From: an uncultured Alphaproteobacteria bacterium
GTDB taxonomy: Bacteria; Pseudomonadota; Alphaproteobacteria; Rhizobiales; Aestuariivirgaceae
Length of the DNA stretch: 64,000 nucleotides
Direction of reading: 5' to 3'
Assembly: GCA_945957365.1 (NCBI GenBank)
Contig: CAMFKI010000011.1
Coordinates: 38,841 to 102,840, forward strand
Part shown: positions 17,117 through 26,355 of the stretch, in pieces
How positions within the stretch are numbered: position 1 is the stretch's first letter
How the letters are laid out: every line of letters begins with the position of its first letter
The notes under the pieces: model-generated
Database searches by the model: none
Seen by the model: only the letters and a program-made list of their open reading frames with translations
What the model was told of the DNA's origin: nothing
Position numbers and translations under genes: made by a program

Positions 17117-19798
17117 CTATCCCAGCCTGACCAGCGCCTCGTCGATCTTGGCCTTGCGCGCCGCGAGCTCGGTCTTGCGCTCGCGGCTTTCCTCCAGCAC
17201 CTCCGGCGGCGCCTTGGCGACGAAACCGGGGTTGTTGAGGCGGCCGTCGATGGCGGCGGTGTCCTTGGCGATCTTCTCGAGTTCCTTCGACAGGCGCGCC
17301 TTCTCGGCGGCGAAGTCGATGACGCCTTCGAGCGGCAGCGCGACGGTCGCCTCGCCCAGCACGATCTGGGCGGAGGCCTTCGGAACGGACTCCTCGAAGG
17401 TGATGGAGGAAAGCCGCGCCAGGCGCATGATCTCGTTCTCCCAGGCATCGGCCCGGCGGCGCGTCTCGCTGTTGGCCGAGACCAGCACGCAGGCGATCTT
17501 GGCGCCGGCGGGCACGTTCATCTCGGCGCGTACCGAACGCACTTCGGAGATGAAGCGGATCACCCATTCCATCTCGGCATCGGCCTTGGCATCGCCCAGG
17601 CCCTTGTAGCTCGGCCAGTCGGAGGCGATCAGCCACTGCTTGCGCGTGCCCGTCTGCTGCCACAGCTCTTCGGTCACGAAGGGCATGAAGGGGTGCAGCA
17701 GCAGCAGGATCTGGTCCATCACCCAGGCGGTGGTGGCGCGCGTCTCGGCCTTGGCGGCCTCGTCGGTCCCGTTGAGGATCGGCTTGATAAGTTCAAGGTA
17801 CCAGTCGCAGAACACGTTCCAGACGAACTGGTAGAGTGCGCCCGCAGCCTCGTTGAACTTGTATTCGTCGAGCGCCTTCCTCACGAGTGCCTCGGTACGC
17901 GCCGTCTCGCCGGCGATCCAGCGGTTGACGGTGACGCGCGCGGCGAGCGGGTCGTAATTCGGGTCATGCGCCACGCCGTTCATCTCGGCGAAGCGCGCGG
18001 CGTTCCACAGCTTGGTGCCGAAGTTGCGATAGCCCTCGACGCGCGCCTTGGCGAGCTTGATGTCGCGGCCCTGTGCGGCCATGGCCGCGAGCGTGAAGCG
18101 CAGCGCATCGGCGCCATAGGCGTCGATCAGCTCGAGCGGATCGATGACGTTGCCCTTCGACTTCGACATCTTCTGGCCCTTCTCGTCGCGGACCAGGGCG
18201 TGGATGTAGACGGTGTGGAACGGCACCTCGTGCATGAAGTGCAGCCCCATCATCATCATGCGGGCGACCCAGAAGAAGATGATGTCGAAGCCGGTCACCA
18301 GCACGTCGGTCTTGTAGTGCCGCTTCAGCTCCGGCGTCTCGTCGGGCCAGCCGAGCGTCGAGAACGGCCAGAGGGCGGAGGAGAACCAGGTGTCGAGCAC
18401 GTCCTCGTCGCGCGTCAGCGCCACCTTGGTGCCGAATTGGCGCTCGGCAGCAGCAACCGCGGCAGCCTCCGTCTCCTCGACGAAGACCGTGCCGTCCGGG
18501 CCATACCAGGCCGGGATCTGGTGGCCCCACCACAGCTGGCGCGAGATGCACCAGGGCTGGATGTTGCGCATCCATTCGAAATAGGTCTTCTCCCAGTTCT
18601 TCGGGACGAAGCTGGTCTCGCCCTTCTCCACCATCGCGATGGCGGGCTTGGCGAGTTCGGCGGCATTCACATACCACTGCTCGGTGAGCCACGGCTCGAT
18701 GACGACGTCGGAGCGGTCGCCATGCGGCACCTGGTTGGTGTGCGGCTCGATCTTGTCGAGCAGGCCCAGCGCCTCGAACATCTCGACGATACGCTTGCGC
18801 GCCTCGAAGCGGTCGAGCCCGTTGAGCGCCATCGTCTCGGCCGGAACGTCGGCGGCCTCGAGGAAGTCGGCATTGCCCTCGAGCGTGATCTTGCCGAACT
18901 GGTCGAGCACGTTGATCTGCCGGAGGTCGTTGCGCTTGCCCACGTCGAAGTCGTTGAAGTCATGCGCCGGAGTGATCTTCACCGCGCCGGTGCCCTTCTC
19001 CGGGTCGGCATAGTCGTCGCCGACGATGGGGATCAGGCGGCCGACCAGCGGCAGCTTCACCATCTTCCCGATGAGGTGCTTCAGCTTCTCGTTCTCGGGG
19101 TGCACGGCAACGCCGCTATCGCCCAGCATCGTCTCGGGTCGCGTGGTGGCGACCACGATGAATTCGTCCGAGCCCTCGATCGGGTAGCGCAGGTGCCAGA
19201 GATTGCCCTTCACTTCCTTCTGCACCACCTCGAGGTCGGAGATGGCGGTCAAGAGCTTCGGGTCCCAGTTCACAAGGCGCTTGTCCTTGTAGATCAGGCC
19301 CTCCTTGTAGAGCTGCACGAAGACCTTGAGCACGGCCTTGGACAGCCCCTCGTCCATGGTGAAGCGCTCGCGCGACCAGTCACACGATGCGCCGAGGCGG
19401 CGCAGCTGGCGCGAAATGGTGCCGCCCGATTCTTCCTTCCATTCCCACACGCGCTTGAGGAAGGCCTCGCGGCCCATCGACCGGCGGTCGGTCTTGTTCT
19501 CCTTCTGGAGGAGCCGCTCCACCACCATCTGGGTGGCGATGCCGGCATGGTCGGTGCCCGGCTGCCACAGCACGTCCTTGCCGCGCATGCGCTCGAAGCG
19601 GACGAGAATGTCCTGGATGGTGTTGTTGAGGGCATGGCCCATGTGCAGCGAGCCCGTCACGTTGGGTGGCGGGATCACGATGGTGAAGGGCACGGCCTTG
19701 GGCTTGCCGCCCGGCTTGAAGAAGCCGCGCTCCTCCCATTCGGCATAGAGCCTTGCTTCCATTTCGGCAGGCGTGAAGGTCTTCTCGAGCATGATCAA
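17117..19798 (-). CDS. valS: Valyl-tRNA synthetase
   Basis: An 893-residue class I aminoacyl-tRNA synthetase. The HIGH motif is LHMGH (residues 51-55, in [15 protein letters not shown]) and the KMSKS motif is at 543-547 ([12 protein letters not shown]). The editing (CP1) domain includes [20 protein letters not shown], and the C-terminus has a coiled-coil tRNA-binding arm ([20 protein letters not shown] ... [10 protein letters not shown]), all expected for ValS. The start is MIMLEKTFT; the second Met at 19792 is an equally possible start. The gene lies between popZ and ogt, an arrangement common in Rhizobiales. Confidence 0.97.
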   Translation of the reverse strand: MIMLEKTFTPAEMEARLYAEWEERGFFKPGGKPKAVPFTIVIPPPNVTGSLHMGHALNNTIQDILVRFERMRGKDVLWQPGTDHAGIATQMVVERLLQKENKTDRRSMGREAFLKRVWEWKEESGGTISRQLRRLGASCDWSRERFTMDEGLSKAVLKVFVQLYKEGLIYKDKRLVNWDPKLLTAISDLEVVQKEVKGNLWHLRYPIEGSDEFIVVATTRPETMLGDSGVAVHPENEKLKHLIGKMVKLPLVGRLIPIVGDDYADPEKGTGAVKITPAHDFNDFDVGKRNDLRQINVLDQFGKITLEGNADFLEAADVPAETMALNGLDRFEARKRIVEMFEALGLLDKIEPHTNQVPHGDRSDVVIEPWLTEQWYVNAAELAKPAIAMVEKGETSFVPKNWEKTYFEWMRNIQPWCISRQLWWGHQIPAWYGPDGTVFVEETEAAAVAAAERQFGTKVALTRDEDVLDTWFSSALWPFSTLGWPDETPELKRHYKTDVLVTGFDIIFFWVARMMMMGLHFMHEVPFHTVYIHALVRDEKGQKMSKSKGNVIDPLELIDAYGADALRFTLAAMAAQGRDIKLAKARVEGYRNFGTKLWNAARFAEMNGVAHDPNYDPLAARVTVNRWIAGETARTEALVRKALDEYKFNEAAGALYQFVWNVFCDWYLELIKPILNGTDEAAKAETRATTAWVMDQILLLLHPFMPFVTEELWQQTGTRKQWLIASDWPSYKGLGDAKADAEMEWVIRFISEVRSVRAEMNVPAGAKIACVLVSANSETRRRADAWENEIMRLARLSSITFEESVPKASAQIVLGEATVALPLEGVIDFAAEKARLSKELEKIAKDTAAIDGRLNNPGFVAKAPPEVLEESRERKTELAARKAKIDEALVRLG

Positions 19799-19876
19799 GT
19801 CCGGGCAAAGCGATGAATTGGCTGGTGCGCCTTAAACACCAGCCTGCCGTGCCGTGCAACGCTTGAGACGGGTGCG

Positions 19877-20176
19877 CTAGAGCAGCAGATGCAATGCCTT
19901 GCGCGGAGGCGACACGAACGCCACCCCCACCTCATCGAGGCGCCGCCACGCCACCCGCACGTCCCGCAATTCGCGTTCGGACATGAAAACCAGAGTGAAA
20001 TGGTCCGGCAGCAGAATGGCCTGGCTGCACGACAGCCTGGCGCCACCCTGTGAAACATCACGCATGATACAATCGAGCACGGACTGGTTGGAATTGAAGA
20101 CGGCCTTCACCTTCTTCAACACGCGCCGCCGGGGGTGAGCCCGGCGCTCCTGGGTGGTCACATGAGCTGCGGTCAT
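19877..20176 (-). CDS. PilZ domain protein
   Basis: A 99-residue single PilZ domain. The c-di-GMP-binding signature is complete: an RxxxR-type N-terminal motif (ERRAHPRRR) and the D/N-x-S-x-x-G motif as DVSQGGARL. It would therefore bind cyclic di-GMP and pass the signal to a partner protein; the target is not evident. The gene is free-standing between popZ and valS, with a 133-base upstream gap that contains a perfect 12-bp palindrome. Start ATG at 20176 covers the whole domain. Confidence 0.88.
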   Translation of the reverse strand: MTAAHVTTQERRAHPRRRVLKKVKAVFNSNQSVLDCIMRDVSQGGARLSCSQAILLPDHFTLVFMSERELRDVRVAWRRLDEVGVAFVSPPRKALHLLL

Positions 20177-20250
20177 GATTTGCCCATCCTGATAGAATCA
20201 AATGAAGCACTTCATGCTAGGGTTGTGACAGTGGACGTTACGTCAAACAC

Positions 20251-20262
20251 TGCAAATTTGCA
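20251..20262. promoter_or_regulatory. 12-bp perfect palindrome upstream of the PilZ gene
   Basis: TGCAAATTTGCA is a perfect palindrome in the AT-rich gap between popZ and the PilZ gene, about 75 bases upstream of the PilZ start. It looks like a dimeric regulator site, but no adjacent regulator is encoded. Confidence 0.3.
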
Positions 20263-20309
20263 ATTTAAAATCGAATCGATGACGATTTCAAGGCAATGGG
20301 CGGCCCGCT

Positions 20310-21008
20310 TCAGCGTCCGCTGCGGGCCACGCGCTCGATCTCTTCGCGCACCAGTCTCTCGACCATGGCCGGCAGGTTTTCATCCAGCCACTGCTTCAGC
20401 ATCACCCGCAGCAATTCGCGGGTGAGGTCTTCCACCGAGCGGTCGTTGGTCGCCCTCGTCAGCACGGTGTCAGCCAGGCGGTTGAAGGCGGAATTCACTG
20501 CCTGGGCGGAATTGCCGGAGAGAATCGCCGGCGGCGTTTCGCTGCGCGCCGGGGGTCGTGCGGCAGGTGCTTCCGGCTTGGCCACGGGTTTTGGCGGTTC
20601 GCTCTCCAGAACGCTGCCGCGCAGGCGCGGCGGCAGCGGGGCCGGCTCGAGTTCGCGCCAGTTGCGGCGGGGTGTTTCGTTCTGGAGTGCGGCGGCAAGC
20701 GAGGCGGCACGCTGCCCGGGCTCCGCCGGGGCAGCGGGCTTGCCGGTGCGGGCTCGCGTGATCTTGTCGCGAAGCTGCTGGATTTCGCTGGCCGCCGCCG
20801 CCAGCTCGTCACCGGCGCGGGAATGGCTGTCGGCATGGCCGCGGGGGTGGGGATCGGTCGCCGGCGCCGAGGCCGCATGCGTGCCGCGCGCCGCCTGCAA
20901 CGGCATGTCCCCGATGTCATCGTGGATAGCCTTGCGGATCGACGCCAGGAGATCTTCCATTCGCGGTTCTGCAGTCACGTCGCCCACCCTGTAGCGGCTC
21001 AAGGACAT
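20310..21008 (-). CDS. popZ: Cell-pole organizing protein PopZ (DUF2497)
   Basis: A 232-residue protein with the bipartite PopZ layout: an N-terminal helix MEDLLASIRKAIHDD that binds client proteins, a long disordered Pro/Ala-rich linker (about 40-165), and the C-terminal oligomerisation helices TRELLRVMLKQWLDENLPAM followed by VERLVREEIERVAR. PopZ forms a polar matrix that anchors chromosome origins and cell-cycle regulators in alphaproteobacteria. The start used is MSLSRYRVGDVTAEPRMEDLL; starting closer to MEDLL is possible. The tolC - popZ - valS order is conserved in related bacteria. Confidence 0.92.
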   Translation of the reverse strand: MSLSRYRVGDVTAEPRMEDLLASIRKAIHDDIGDMPLQAARGTHAASAPATDPHPRGHADSHSRAGDELAAAASEIQQLRDKITRARTGKPAAPAEPGQRAASLAAALQNETPRRNWRELEPAPLPPRLRGSVLESEPPKPVAKPEAPAARPPARSETPPAILSGNSAQAVNSAFNRLADTVLTRATNDRSVEDLTRELLRVMLKQWLDENLPAMVERLVREEIERVARSGR

Positions 21009-21065
21009 TCACCCTTCAGCAAGGATTACGCGAGGCGGGCCGGCTTGTCGATATCCGAGGGGGCC

Positions 21066-22463
21066 CTATTCAACCGTTTTGACGTCGGTGCCGATCCATT
21101 TGTCGCGCACGCGCTTGTAGTTCGCATCCGGATCGTAGACCGGAACCTGCAGGCCCACGTCCTGCGCGGTCAGGTGGCCGATCGCCGCGAGCAGCTGATA
21201 ACCGCTCACCACCCTGTTGCGCTCCGCCGTCACCTGCAGCACCTGGGCCTGAACCAGGTCGCGCTGGGCATCGAGCACGTCCAGCGTGGTGCGTGTACCG
21301 GCCTGGTATTCCTGCTGCACGCCGTTCAGCGCCAGCTGGGCAGCGCTCACCTGGGTGCGGGTGTTCTTGATGATCTGGGCAAGCCCCACATAGGCGTTCC
21401 ACGACGAGGCGACCGCCTGACGCACGCTGCGCGCCACCTCGATCACCTGGATGCGGCTCTGGCTCGCCAGCTGCTTGGCCTGGCGGACCTGCGAATAGAC
21501 GAAGCCCGATTCGTAGAGCGGGATCGACAGCTGGGCCCCGACCTGGAAGGTGCTGGTGTGGTTGTCCGGCGCGCTGATGTCGGGATCGACACGGGCCCCG
21601 GTCGCCACCAGGTTGGCGTTGGGCAGCAGGTTGGAGAAGGCCACCCCGATGTCGCTCTTGGCCGCCACCTCGACGAAGGACTGGGCCAGCAGCTGCGGGT
21701 TGATCTCGCCCGCCGTGTCGAGCGCGACCTTCAGTGAATTCGGGATGTTGACGATCTTGGGGTAGCTCAGCTTGTCGGGCTCCTGGCCCACCACCTGCAC
21801 ATAGCTGGCCACGGCCCGGGCGAGGTCGGTCTGGGCATTCACCAGGAAGGTCTGCGACTCGGCGAGACGGGATTCGGCCTGGGCCACGTCGGTACGGGTG
21901 ATCTCGCCCACCGCGAAGCGGTCACGCGCGGCCTTCACCTGGGCCTGGAGTGCGGCCACGTCCTGGCGCCGCAGCATCACGAATTGCCGGCCGGAATAGA
22001 CGTCCATGTAGGCCTGGACGACGTCGAACAGCACCTGCTGTTCGGTGCCGAGCAGGCCCTGCTTGCCGGCGTCGACCCGCGCTTCCGCCGCCTTGGTCTG
22101 GTTGATCGTCCCGAAGCCCCGAAACAACGGCTGGTTCAGCTGGATGGCGATGCTGCTGTTGAAGGCATTCCCGCTGTCGCGCACGATGTTGCCATTGAGA
22201 TCGACGCCCACCGGCTTCGAGGCATAGGTCTTGTCGATTTCCCCGCTGATCCCGATGGTGGGCCGCCAGCCCGACAGCGCCTGCGGCACCAGTTCGTCGG
22301 TGGCGCGCTGGCCGGCGCGGGCGGCATTGAGCGTTGGATTGGTGACGTAGGCCTTCTCCATGGCCCCGAACAGCGAGTCGGCCGAGGCCGAACCGGTCTG
22401 CGTCGCCGCCGCCACGGTTATGGCAACGCCGGAGAGAAGTGCCCGCACCCACTGAACTGTCAT
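21066..22463 (-). CDS. tolC: TolC-family outer membrane efflux protein
   Basis: A 465-residue type I secretion outer membrane channel. It has a signal peptide (MTVQWVRALLSGVAITVAAA) and the two OEP repeats characteristic of TolC: long helical segments with NPTLNAARAGQRATDELVPQ and, in the second half, AQSFVEVAAKSDIGVAFSNL and QEYQAGTRTTLDVLDAQRDL. The last of these is the most recognisable signature. TolC trimers bridge the outer membrane and periplasm for efflux pumps and type I exporters, none of which is encoded here. It follows the pcm gene (75-base gap), probably in one operon. Confidence 0.94.
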   Translation of the reverse strand: MTVQWVRALLSGVAITVAAATQTGSASADSLFGAMEKAYVTNPTLNAARAGQRATDELVPQALSGWRPTIGISGEIDKTYASKPVGVDLNGNIVRDSGNAFNSSIAIQLNQPLFRGFGTINQTKAAEARVDAGKQGLLGTEQQVLFDVVQAYMDVYSGRQFVMLRRQDVAALQAQVKAARDRFAVGEITRTDVAQAESRLAESQTFLVNAQTDLARAVASYVQVVGQEPDKLSYPKIVNIPNSLKVALDTAGEINPQLLAQSFVEVAAKSDIGVAFSNLLPNANLVATGARVDPDISAPDNHTSTFQVGAQLSIPLYESGFVYSQVRQAKQLASQSRIQVIEVARSVRQAVASSWNAYVGLAQIIKNTRTQVSAAQLALNGVQQEYQAGTRTTLDVLDAQRDLVQAQVLQVTAERNRVVSGYQLLAAIGHLTAQDVGLQVPVYDPDANYKRVRDKWIGTDVKTVE

Positions 22464-22538
22464 GAACCCTCACTCCAAAAACCAGACACCGCCGTGCCGC
22501 TGCGGCCGGAGGCGACGATAGGCACGGCGCTTCCTGCC

Positions 22539-23207
22539 TCAGAACACAAAGGCGGGCTTCAACTTCTTCATCCCCGGCAACGCCGTGACCGAGGCATCGA
22601 ATGCCTGGCGCACCGCAACCGAGGCGCCGGCCCGAGAATAGACGCAAGCCTGAGACGTTTCCCGTTCCCCGACCACGGCCACCAGGCGGCCGTCGTCGGC
22701 CAGCTGGTCGATCAGGGCCTGCGGAACTTCTTCGGCCCGGCCTTCGAGAAGGATCACATTGTAGGGCTGGTCCGCCGCGACGCCGGCTGCCAGCGGCCCC
22801 TGCACGAGCGTCACGTTGGCGCGGCCCGCGAGGTTCGCCTTGGCCAGCGCGAACAGGCCGGCGTCACATTCCAGCGCCACCACCTTGTCGGCGATCTGGC
22901 TGATCACGGCCGCGCCGTAGCCGGTCTCCGCCCCGACCACCAGAACCTTGTCGGTGGGCTTGATGGCGGCCTGCTGGAGCATGCGGGCGAAGGCCATCAC
23001 CTCGATCAGGGCGCGCCGTCCGGCGCTGCGGTCGCTGGCATCGAGCGTTACGTCCTCGTCCATGTAGGCGAGCGGGCGGCGGCTTTCGGGAACGTAGTTT
23101 TCGCGCGGCACGGACTCGATTGCAGCAATGATGCGGCGATCAGTGATGCCATTGGGCCGCACCTGCGATTCGACCATGTTGAGGCGGGCGGCAGTGAAAT
23201 CGGTCAT
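22539..23207 (-). CDS. pcm: Protein-L-isoaspartate O-methyltransferase family protein
   Basis: A 222-residue SAM-dependent methyltransferase of the PCMT family, which repairs isoaspartyl residues. The N-terminus MTDFTAARLNMVESQVRPNG is the form typical of alphaproteobacterial genes beside tolC. SAM motif I is VLVVGAETGYGAAVIS, somewhat divergent from the classical VLEIGTGSGY, so the substrate could differ. The ATG at 23207 is chosen because the conserved N-terminus starts there; the open frame adds nine residues upstream. Transcription probably continues into tolC. Confidence 0.85.
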   Translation of the reverse strand: MTDFTAARLNMVESQVRPNGITDRRIIAAIESVPRENYVPESRRPLAYMDEDVTLDASDRSAGRRALIEVMAFARMLQQAAIKPTDKVLVVGAETGYGAAVISQIADKVVALECDAGLFALAKANLAGRANVTLVQGPLAAGVAADQPYNVILLEGRAEEVPQALIDQLADDGRLVAVVGERETSQACVYSRAGASVAVRQAFDASVTALPGMKKLKPAFVF

Positions 23208-23458
23208 TATCTTCCTAAAGTCTGGCGCATTCACGAATTGTCAATCTTTGTGTAGCGAAGGATGCCGAATATGTCCATCAGCCGGTAGGGAATTGAACCG
23301 TTTTGGATGGCTGCTGCGCTTCTTTTACAACTTAGATTTCGATTGCCCGCCCCGCCTGCCCAGAACTCGTGCACGGCAGGCGTTTGGCTCTTGTCAGCGC
23401 CGGCGCAGCGTGCCATACAAGGCCACCACTCAAGACGTAAGTCATTGAAAACACTGAA

Positions 23459-23532
23459 GGCCTCGTGGCGGAGTGGTTACGCAGAGGACTGCAAATCCTT
23501 GCACCCCGGTTCGATTCCGGGCGAGGCCTCCA
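23459..23532 (+). tRNA. tRNA-Cys (anticodon GCA)
   Basis: A 74-base cloverleaf with encoded CCA end: acceptor stem GGCCTCG/CGAGGCC, anticodon stem AGGA/TCCT enclosing loop CTGCAAA with anticodon GCA, and T-arm CCCGGTTCGATTCCGGG. It looks functional and complete. Confidence 0.96.
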
Positions 23533-23952
23533 ACTTCCGATCACCCATCCCGTGCCAGATGCACCGCCGTCACCAGGCGCGTCGGCAACCGCAATTCGTG
23601 AGGTCCGCTGCGCTCGCACGCCTAGCGCAGCGCGCGCGGTCCGTGAAGTCGAGGTTCCAGCACAATGACCGCGCAGCGGGACTGCTGTCTTCGACGATGA
23701 GTGACCTCTCGGCAACGCCGTCATCTATGATCATGAGCCAGGCGCGAGCTGTCATCGGGGCGCCACGTGCCGTCGAGGACGCGTTGGCATCCCGGTGGCT
23801 GAGGCGACCCTCCGCTCCACCATCCAGAGGATGATCGCCATCCTCCGCCCTCTTGGGTAAGTCGCCAGGATCCGATAGTACGACGCGCTCCGGCGAATCC
23901 GGACGAAGTCTACGGCTTGGCGAGGCGTCAATTGAGTGTTACAGTATCGTGT
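23533..23952. other. Gene-free gap between tRNA-Cys and dxs
   Basis: This 420-base stretch has no convincing gene. It contains several short reading frames without ribosome sites or family motifs, a few GC-rich hairpins, and the presumed dxs promoter near its end (AATTGAGTGTTACAGTATCG just before the ATG). No direct repeat of the tRNA 3' end was seen, so there is no sign of an integrated element. Confidence 0.5.
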
Positions 23953-25731
23953 ATGGACAAGTTGACACCTCTCCTTGACCGCGCCGCCGATCCCGAGGCC
24001 CTGAGGCACCTGCGCCAGGCCGACCTGCCGCGACTTGCGGCCGAACTCCGGGCCGAGATCATTTCCGCGGCGGCCGAGACGGGCGGGCATTTCGGCGGCG
24101 GCCTCGGGGTGGTCGAACTCACCATCGCCCTGCATTACGTCTTCGACACGCCGCGCGACCGGCTGATCTGGGATGTCAGCCACCAGGCCTATCCGCACAA
24201 GATCCTCACCGGCCGGCGCCACCGCATCCGTTCGATCCGCCAGAAGGATGGGCTCTACGGCTTCACCAAGCGCAGCGAGAGCGCATACGACCCGTTCGGC
24301 GCCGCACACAGTTCCACCTCCATCTCGGCCGGCCTCGGCATGGCGCTGGCGCGCGATCTCACCGGTGGCGACAATCACGTCGTCGCCGTCATCGGCGACG
24401 GCGCGATCACCGGCGGCATGGCGTGGGAGGCGATGAACCACGCCGGCAGCCTCGGCAGCAGGCTCGTCGTCATCCTCAACGACAATGGCATGTCGATCGC
24501 GCCCGCGGTGGGCGCGCTCAACGATCATCTGGCGCAACTGCGCGCCGGCGAAATGCCGAGCGCCTTCGAGGCGCTGGGCTTCCGCTATACCGGACCCATC
24601 GACGGCCACGACCTCAAGGACCTTGTCACCACGCTGCGCTCCGCACGCGAAACCGATGACGCTGGGCCCCTGCTCCTCCATGTCGTCACCGAGAAGGGCC
24701 GCGGCCACCCCTTCCCCGGCCCCGACAAGGAGCGCTATCACGCCGTCGGCAAGTTCGACCCCGTCACCTTCGAGTTCAAGACGGCCAAGGCCAACGCGCC
24801 CACCTTCACGCAGGTCTTCGCATCCTCGCTCATCGCCGCAGCGGAACGCGACCCCCGGCTCGTGGCGATCACCGCCGCGATGCCGTCGGGCACCGGACTC
24901 GACATCTTTGCCGAGCGCTTCCCGGAGCGCACCTTCGACGTGGGAATCGCCGAACAGCATGCCGTGACGATGGCCGCCGGGCTCGCCTCGGAGGGCATGA
25001 CGCCGGTCTGCGCCATCTATTCCACATTCCTGCAGCGAGGCTTCGACCAGGTCGTCCACGACGTGGCGCTGCAACGCCTGCCGGTGCGCTTCGCCATCGA
25101 TCGCGCCGGGCTCGTGGGCCAGGACGGCGCCACCCATGCCGGTTCCTTCGATCTTGCCTACATGTCGATGCTGCCGGGAATGGTGGTGATGGCCCCTGCC
25201 GACGCGGCCGAGCTGCGCCGCATGGTGGCCACCGCGGTGGCCTTCGACGAAGGCCCGATCGCCTTCCGCTATCCGCGCGGCGAAGCGGCGGGCACCGATG
25301 ATCCGCAGGAGATCCGTCCCGTCGAGATCGGCAAGGGCCGCGTCCTGCGCGAAGGCACGCATGTCGCCATCCTGTCGCTTGGCGCACGCCTCGAGGCCGC
25401 CCTCGCCGCCGCGCGCAGGCTGGCGGAAGCCGGGATCGAGGCGACTGTGGCGGATGCCCGGTTCTGCAAGCCGCTGGATATCGCGCTGGTGGATCGGCTC
25501 GCCCGCCATCATCCCCTGCTGGTGACGGTCGAAGACGGCGGCGTCGGCGGCTTCGCGAGCCACGTCCTGCAGCACCTCGCTTCGGCGGACTTGCTGGCCC
25601 GCACCCGCTTCCGTGGCTTCACCCTGCCCGACAGCTTCGTGTCGCATGGATCTCCGGCCGAGCAATATGCCGAAGCAGGCCTCGATGCCGCCAGTCTGGC
25701 CGCCCGCATCCTGGCGATTCTCAGGCCCTGA
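23953..25731 (+). CDS. dxs: 1-deoxy-D-xylulose-5-phosphate synthase, short-loop form
   Basis: A 592-residue thiamine-diphosphate enzyme that condenses pyruvate and glyceraldehyde-3-phosphate, the first step of the MEP isoprenoid pathway and a source of thiamine and pyridoxal precursors. Clear family motifs: [37 protein letters not shown], the ThDP motif GDGAITGGM...[21 protein letters not shown] and [13 protein letters not shown]. The flexible segment between NDHLAQL and [11 protein letters not shown] is only 8 residues; in Escherichia coli Dxs it is about 43. The protein is therefore some 30 residues shorter than usual. The ATG at 23953 begins the family's N-terminus. It may be a second dxs copy. 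Confidence 0.93.
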   Translation: MDKLTPLLDRAADPEALRHLRQADLPRLAAELRAEIISAAAETGGHFGGGLGVVELTIALHYVFDTPRDRLIWDVSHQAYPHKILTGRRHRIRSIRQKDGLYGFTKRSESAYDPFGAAHSSTSISAGLGMALARDLTGGDNHVVAVIGDGAITGGMAWEAMNHAGSLGSRLVVILNDNGMSIAPAVGALNDHLAQLRAGEMPSAFEALGFRYTGPIDGHDLKDLVTTLRSARETDDAGPLLLHVVTEKGRGHPFPGPDKERYHAVGKFDPVTFEFKTAKANAPTFTQVFASSLIAAAERDPRLVAITAAMPSGTGLDIFAERFPERTFDVGIAEQHAVTMAAGLASEGMTPVCAIYSTFLQRGFDQVVHDVALQRLPVRFAIDRAGLVGQDGATHAGSFDLAYMSMLPGMVVMAPADAAELRRMVATAVAFDEGPIAFRYPRGEAAGTDDPQEIRPVEIGKGRVLREGTHVAILSLGARLEAALAAARRLAEAGIEATVADARFCKPLDIALVDRLARHHPLLVTVEDGGVGGFASHVLQHLASADLLARTRFRGFTLPDSFVSHGSPAEQYAEAGLDAASLAARILAILRP

Positions 25732-25824
25732 TTGCACCATCGGAAGCGTATCCGCAGGCAAATTCCGGCCGCCTCAGAAAGTGCTTTTCCCCGCCGGAAC
25801 CGTCTGCTATAGCCCCCGTCACAT

Positions 25825-25900
25825 TCCCCGATAGCTCAGTTGGTAGAGCATTCGACTGTTAATCGAATGGTCCCTGGTTCGAGTCCAGGTCGGGGAGCCA
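25825..25900 (+). tRNA. tRNA-Asn (anticodon GTT)
   Basis: A complete 76-base tRNA with CCA: acceptor TCCCCGA/TCGGGGA, D-arm AGCTCAGTTGGTAGAGCA, anticodon stem TTCGA/TCGAA with loop CTGTTAA (anticodon GTT), T-arm CCTGGTTCGAGTCCAGG. No sign of insertion at its 3' end. Confidence 0.97.
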
Positions 25901-25941
25901 CCCTCTTCATGTCCGCAAGAAATGGCGCGTTGATCGACCGG

Positions 25942-26352
25942 TCAGCACCGGCGGAACACCACGTATTTGGCGCCCGCGAAATTGAGGGCCGTGGTGAGGA
26001 ATATCACCAGGATGCTGCCGTAGAGAATGGCGAGCCCCACCCGCTCCACCAGCAGCAGCAAAACGGTTTCGCCCACGGCCAGCGAGAACAGGTTGACCGC
26101 GACGTAGCCTGCTGCGCTGCCCACCGTTCGGCGCGCCGCGCCGAAGGTGAAGAAGCTGTTCAGCACGTAGCCCACCACCGAACCTGACACGAAGCCCGCT
26201 GGCATGGCGACGGAGTAGATCACCCCTGTCCTGTACAGAAGGTAATAGATCGTGACGTTCACCGCCGTCGCCACGCATCCCACGACGAGAAAACGCAATA
26301 ATTGCCCGAGGCCAGAGGAACTCGCAGTCGGAAAGCGCACGCCAAAGCGCAT
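25942..26352 (-). CDS. GtrA family membrane protein
   Basis: A 136-residue protein with four predicted transmembrane helices (LLRFLVVGCVATAVNVTIYY; SVAMPAGFVSGSVVGYVL; GYVAVNLFSLAVGETVLLLL; YGSILVIFLTTALNFAG) and the end AGAKYVVFRR typical of GtrA. GtrA proteins are thought to flip or hold polyprenyl-linked sugars for surface polysaccharide modification. It is the last gene of the minus-strand glycan operon, four bases after the large membrane protein gene, which agrees with that role. The specific sugar is unknown. Confidence 0.9.
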   Translation of the reverse strand: MRFGVRFPTASSSGLGQLLRFLVVGCVATAVNVTIYYLLYRTGVIYSVAMPAGFVSGSVVGYVLNSFFTFGAARRTVGSAAGYVAVNLFSLAVGETVLLLLVERVGLAILYGSILVIFLTTALNFAGAKYVVFRRC

Positions 26353-26355
26353 CGT

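Noticed and set aside
17075..19816. 913-codon plus-strand open frame
   Set aside because: It is antisense to valS, a certain gene, and consists of the Gly/His/Leu/Arg-rich sequence typical of antisense frames in GC-rich DNA.
23332..23724. 130-codon minus-strand frame containing RPRPESNRGARICSPLRN
   Set aside because: This peptide is simply the reverse translation of the tRNA-Cys gene, a well-known spurious annotation; the frame has no ribosome site or family.
23752..25761. 669-codon minus-strand open frame over dxs
   Set aside because: Antisense to the dxs gene; its N-terminal part mirrors dxs codons. The short part beyond dxs shows no family motif either.
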